Source: Clostridia bacterium (lineage in GTDB: Bacteria; Bacillota_A; Clostridia; Christensenellales; Aristaeellaceae). Taken from it: DNA of 8,090 nucleotides. Every line of letters starts with the position of its first letter. Position 1 is the stretch's first letter. The translations under genes were made by a program, and so were the position numbers. Positions 5,890-8,090 of the stretch are shown in pieces. The notes under the pieces were generated by a model. The model was given only the letters and a program-made list of their open reading frames with translations. It was not told where the DNA came from and ran no database searches. The DNA lies in assembly GCA_017530275.1 (NCBI GenBank), contig JAFXMP010000246.1, forward strand, positions 1 to 8,090, in the 5' to 3' direction.

Positions 5890-6669
5890 ATGAAGATGAG
5901 AAACAAGAGAAAAATCAGTGCCGTCAGTCGATTACACTTTTTGCGGCTGGTATACAGAACTGCGCTGTTTGTCACGCTGCTGATCACCTATATCCGTTTC
6001 AGGCTGTTCAGCGAAGCAACAGTGGTCGAAAGCGTTGAAAGGCTGCCCGCCATCCTCTATATCTCCTGGGCGGTCTTCGTCATAGAAATGATCCTGCGCT
6101 TCTTTCCGTCCAAATATGAAAGTCCTGGCTGCCAGAAGCAGTTTGCCCGCAATTACGTAAAAACCGGCAGTACTGATCTGCTGATCCCTGACAACAACGC
6201 TACAGTCCTGATCGCACTGATTTGGGTCGTATTCAATGGCATTTTCGGGGCTTTGTACATGGAAGGGATTTTGGACGACGGGATCATGTTTCTGTTATGC
6301 AGCGCGTATTCCATCTGCGATATCGTCTGCATCCTGTTCTTTTGCCCTTTCCAAACATGGTTCATGAAGAACAAATGCTGCAGTTCCTGCAGGATATACA
6401 ACTGGGATTATGCCATGATGTTTACGCCGCTGTTCTTCGTGAGAAAAAGCTACACATGGAGTCTGCTGGCGCTGTCTGTCGCCTTGCTGATCCGCTGGGA
6501 AGTGACGTTTTACCTGCATCCCGAACGTTTTTCAGAGGAGACAAATGGTTACTTGCAGTGCAGAAATTGTACGGAAAAGCTGTGTGTCCATAAGAAACAG
6601 CTGAGTACGTTATGGAAGCAGATCGAGGAATACTCCGCCAAACGGATCAAGCGGCTAAAGAAACAGTAG
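5890..6669 (+). CDS. Conserved multi-pass membrane protein with cysteine clusters, function unknown
   Basis: A 259-residue integral membrane protein with a basic N-terminus, hydrophobic segments at about 17-36, 53-71, 103-123, 129-152 and 174-203, and a charged, lysine-rich C-terminal tail. Notable motifs are FFCPFQTWFMKNKCCSSCRIY (150-170, quoted in parts: CPFQTWF and KCCSSCRIYNWDYAMMF) and, after the last helix, HPERFSEETN followed by CRNCTEKLCVHKK with Cys224, Cys227, Cys232 and His234. The two clusters could bind a metal or an Fe-S centre, or be disulfide-linked; this is inference. I recall similar uncharacterised proteins from other Firmicutes but cannot name a family. AAGGA (5882-5886) lies only 3 bases before the ATG at 5890 and 9 bases before the in-frame ATG at 5896, so 5896 may be the true start. 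Confidence 0.75.
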   Translation: MKMRNKRKISAVSRLHFLRLVYRTALFVTLLITYIRFRLFSEATVVESVERLPAILYISWAVFVIEMILRFFPSKYESPGCQKQFARNYVKTGSTDLLIPDNNATVLIALIWVVFNGIFGALYMEGILDDGIMFLLCSAYSICDIVCILFFCPFQTWFMKNKCCSSCRIYNWDYAMMFTPLFFVRKSYTWSLLALSVALLIRWEVTFYLHPERFSEETNGYLQCRNCTEKLCVHKKQLSTLWKQIEEYSAKRIKRLKKQ

Positions 6670-6794
6670 CATATATTTTCCTGGAAACGCAGATAAAGCG
6701 ATCGTGATCCCATAGATGAATGCCGATAAAGCAACCGGAAAGAAGACATTGAGAGATTCTACTTCTCCATAACATCTTTTGGCTCAAATTCATT
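6670..6794. other. Spacer with a possible membrane-protein remnant on the - strand
   Basis: No intact gene lies here. On the - strand one frame is open for 42 codons (6658-6783, stop at 6655-6657). Its middle reads as a hydrophobic segment, NVFFPVALSAFIYGITIAL, followed by SAFPGKYM. It has no start codon or ribosome binding site and is closed upstream by a TGA (6784-6786). It lies just 3' of the nitrilase fragment on the same strand, so it could be a scrap of a neighbouring membrane protein gene. A chance hydrophobic reading is equally possible. Confidence 0.2.
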
Positions 6795-7148
6795 TCACCA
6801 TGGGACAAATTCTCCCTTTATAACGCCCTTTACCCCTGAATCGGACAGGATACCGCATTTTTCCGGATGCCGGTATTTATCCCCCATGATGTCACCGCTC
6901 CTATGGTTCCTGAGCAGATCAAGATCAAGGGTGCCAAGGCAGACGCCCGGTTCTTCCGGCGCTTCCATCACACACATATCCCGAGCGCCGGGAAGCTCAC
7001 GAACCCATGGCACACCGTCAAAAAGCGATGAATGACCGTTGCAGTCTGGCTGCCCGGCAGGATAGTTACACGTTGCTACGGCGGCCATGTTCTCATAAGC
7101 ACGTGTTCTCAGCGCGGATAACCGGCTGATCTCCATCGGGCATGCTTT
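6795..7148 (-). pseudogene. 3' fragment of a carbon-nitrogen hydrolase (nitrilase superfamily) gene
   Basis: Read on the - strand, this encodes the C-terminal third of a nitrilase-superfamily amidohydrolase. Recognisable segments are ACPMEISRLSALRTRAYEN, then MAAVATCNYPAGQPDCNGHS, LFDGVPW, GTLDLDLLRNHRSGDIMGDK and YRHPEKCGIL near the end. Family proteins are about 270-300 residues and have a Glu-Lys-Cys triad. All three catalytic residues would lie upstream of this fragment, so it cannot be an active enzyme. The homology begins at 7145, two codons after an in-frame TAA (7149-7151), before the ATG at 7134-7136 that formally opens the frame. Nothing further upstream on the - strand continues the protein. 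The 5' part was therefore lost by deletion or rearrangement. The Rrf2 gene is divergently oriented next to it. Confidence 0.8.
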
Positions 7149-7219
7149 TTATGGATGGTAAGCGGGCATCTGTCTACAATGCCGGGGCTGTTTTGATTAT
7201 TCAATTTATCCCAGAAAAA

Positions 7220-7259
7220 GGACAAAAAGGACAAAATTATTTTTATACTTGAATTGTCC
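7220..7259. promoter_or_regulatory. Possible operator in front of the Rrf2 gene
   Basis: GGACAAAA occurs twice in tandem (7220-7227 and 7229-7236, 9-base period), and its inverted partner AATTGTCC lies at 7252-7259. The second copy and the inverted partner form a loose dyad that spans the -35 box of the Rrf2 promoter. Rrf2-family regulators commonly control their own promoter, so this is a candidate autoregulatory site. The binding is inferred from position and symmetry only. Confidence 0.4.
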
Positions 7260-7277
7260 ATAGATTTGCTGTACAAT
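7249..7277 (+). promoter_or_regulatory. Sigma-70-type promoter of the Rrf2 gene
   Basis: TTGAAT (7249-7254) and TACAAT (7272-7277) are separated by exactly 17 bases, in an AT-rich region. Both boxes are close to the TTGACA/TATAAT consensus. Transcription would start near 7284, giving a very short leader before the ribosome binding site AGAAGGAGG (7284-7292). Confidence 0.7.
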
Positions 7278-7301
7278 AGGCTGAGAAGGAGGAATGACCC
7301 C

Positions 7302-7748
7302 ATGAAGATTTCTACTCGCGGCCGCTATGCGCTCCGAATCATTTTGGATATTGCCATGCACCAGGATCATGGTTTTGTATCGATGAAGGATATTGCCCGT
7401 CGCCAGCAGATATCAAAAAAATATGGGGATCAGATCGGGATGCAGTTAAGCCAAGCCGGCCTGCTTCTGGCTGCCCGCGGCCGTCAGGGCGGGTATAAGC
7501 TGATTCCGAAGACTCAGGATGTCACGGTGCTTCAGGTGCTGAAAATCCTGGAAGGCTCCCTCGCTCCGGTGCAATGCCTGGAAACTGATCCGAACCTTTG
7601 TGAGCGATGCGGCTTTTGCATGACGCTGTCCATGTGGGAGGGGCTCAATCGGGTCATGACCGACTATTTGGGCGGGATCACGCTGCAAAGCCTGATCGAT
7701 CAGGCTCCACCCCAGCCTGAATTGGAAGATATGCCGGTGCCGGATTGA
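7302..7748 (+). CDS. Rrf2-family transcriptional regulator with a four-cysteine cluster
   Basis: A 148-residue DNA-binding regulator of the Rrf2 family, whose characterised members include IscR (Fe-S sensing), NsrR (nitric oxide) and CymR (cysteine metabolism). The start MKISTRGRYALRIILDIAMH is typical. The winged helix follows, with VSMKDIARRQQISKKYGDQI (26-45) as helix-turn-helix and ARGRQGGYKL (58-67) as wing. The effector region has Cys92, Cys100, Cys103 and Cys106 within APVQCLETDPNLCERCGFCM. IscR uses Cys92, Cys98 and Cys104, so an Fe-S or redox role is plausible but inferred. The recognition helix is slightly unusual (YGDQIGMQL where relatives often have YLEQI). The ATG at 7302 lies 9 bases after AGAAGGAGG and starts the homology. 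A strong promoter and a candidate operator precede it. Target genes are not evident locally; the gene stands between two gene fragments. Confidence 0.93.
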   Translation: MKISTRGRYALRIILDIAMHQDHGFVSMKDIARRQQISKKYGDQIGMQLSQAGLLLAARGRQGGYKLIPKTQDVTVLQVLKILEGSLAPVQCLETDPNLCERCGFCMTLSMWEGLNRVMTDYLGGITLQSLIDQAPPQPELEDMPVPD

Positions 7749-7760
7749 TCTGGCCGAAGA

Positions 7761-8018
7761 ATGAACAAATCGGATACAAATTATCAGCGCCAGATCATCG
7801 ACACATTTATCAACGCCATCTACGTTTTCGATGATAAGTTGGCCTTCACCTACAACTTTCATGACGGCACCGAAACCATCACCCTCAAAGAGATCGAAGC
7901 GGCTTTCGGTTCGGATTTATCTCAGGTTGCTCCACCACCGAAAAGCCTTGAAATCAAGGTCACTGAAAAAGGTACGCTGGTACAAGAAGGGCAGCGTATC
8001 TTTTTCAGTTACAAGTGA
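7761..8018 (+). pseudogene. C-terminal fragment of a large serine recombinase
   Basis: An 85-residue ORF matching the extreme C-terminus of large serine recombinases (resolvase/invertase type) of clostridial mobile elements. YQRQIIDTFINAIYVFDDKL (8-27) and FTYNFHDGTETITLKEIEAA (29-48) correspond to the RQRLIDTFVNxIYLYDDK and FNYKDGTK segments of those proteins. Full proteins are about 500 residues. The catalytic serine domain, the recombinase domain and the zinc ribbon are all missing, so it cannot recombine DNA. The ATG at 7761 is only weakly preceded by GAAG. The frame is the same as that of the Rrf2 gene, with four codons between the Rrf2 TGA and this ATG. I read it as a remnant of an integrated element, though short translated relics of this kind are often annotated as genes. 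Confidence 0.8.
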
Positions 8019-8082
8019 GAATAACAGGCGAATTAGCAAATTGGAACATAAAATCGGGGGAAAAAGAAAAGCCTCGTAAATC

Positions 8083-8088
8083 AGGAGG
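8083..8088 (+). promoter_or_regulatory. Ribosome binding site of a gene beyond the window
   Basis: A perfect AGGAGG lies within the last eight bases of the window. Given the spacing of other genes here, a start codon is expected about 5-9 bases further on, outside the window. In related mobile elements recombinase genes often follow one another, so another element gene is a possible occupant. Confidence 0.5.
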
Positions 8089-8090
8089 GA

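Noticed and set aside
7220..7236. Tandem GGACAAAA copies as a CRISPR-like or satellite array
   Set aside because: There are only two short copies with a 9-base period and no spacers. A regulatory role next to the promoter is more likely.
1..8090. A new defence, toxin-antitoxin or CRISPR system
   Set aside because: No nuclease, toxin-antitoxin pair, reverse transcriptase, CRISPR repeat or other defence signature was found. The HD-domain protein belongs to the YedJ/YpgQ-like housekeeping group rather than to a Cas3-type HD nuclease.

Overview
The window looks like chromosomal accessory DNA from an anaerobic, probably gut-associated, Firmicute of the class Clostridia. The reasons are strong AGGAGG-type ribosome binding sites, mid-range base composition, tightly packed small genes with ATGA overlaps, a CymR/IscR-type Rrf2 regulator, a GH43 glycosidase, and a large serine recombinase remnant of the kind found in clostridial conjugative elements. 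This is inference from gene content; no rRNA or other taxonomic marker is present.

Region 1 (1-4098, all + strand) is a run of small, mostly unrelated genes. They are a GNAT acetyltransferase (5' part probably outside the window), a short decayed stretch, an AAC(3)-family acetyltransferase, a small lipoprotein, a second GNAT, an HD-domain phosphohydrolase, a spermidine/diamine-type GNAT (SSAT-like) and a six-helix Pr6Pr-type membrane protein. Several are joined by short gaps or 4-base overlaps, so at least parts are co-transcribed. Four acetyl-CoA-dependent N-acetyltransferases in 3.4 kb is the most obvious theme. It fits a small-molecule modification or detoxification neighbourhood but does not prove one pathway.

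Region 2 (4101-4343) holds a 25-codon ORF that ends inside a ~161-bp, nearly full-length imperfect palindrome. The palindrome resembles a miniature inverted-repeat element or a large structured RNA. It directly abuts the ribosome binding site of a GH43-like glycoside hydrolase (4344-5777), whose DNA is visibly more GC-rich than its neighbours.

Region 3 (5778-6669) carries a conserved-looking multi-pass membrane protein with cysteine clusters. Region 4 (6670-8090) is a patchwork: a 3' fragment of a carbon-nitrogen hydrolase gene on the - strand, an intact Rrf2 regulator with a good sigma-70-type promoter and a possible operator, and then, only 12 bases after the Rrf2 stop and in the same frame, the C-terminal fragment of a large serine recombinase. 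A ribosome binding site at the very end announces another gene beyond the window.

I see no CRISPR array, tRNA, rRNA, intact transposase or recognisable defence system. The most noteworthy items are the long palindrome, the acetyltransferase-rich run, the cysteine-rich Rrf2 regulator with its promoter dyad, and the fragment junctions around it.
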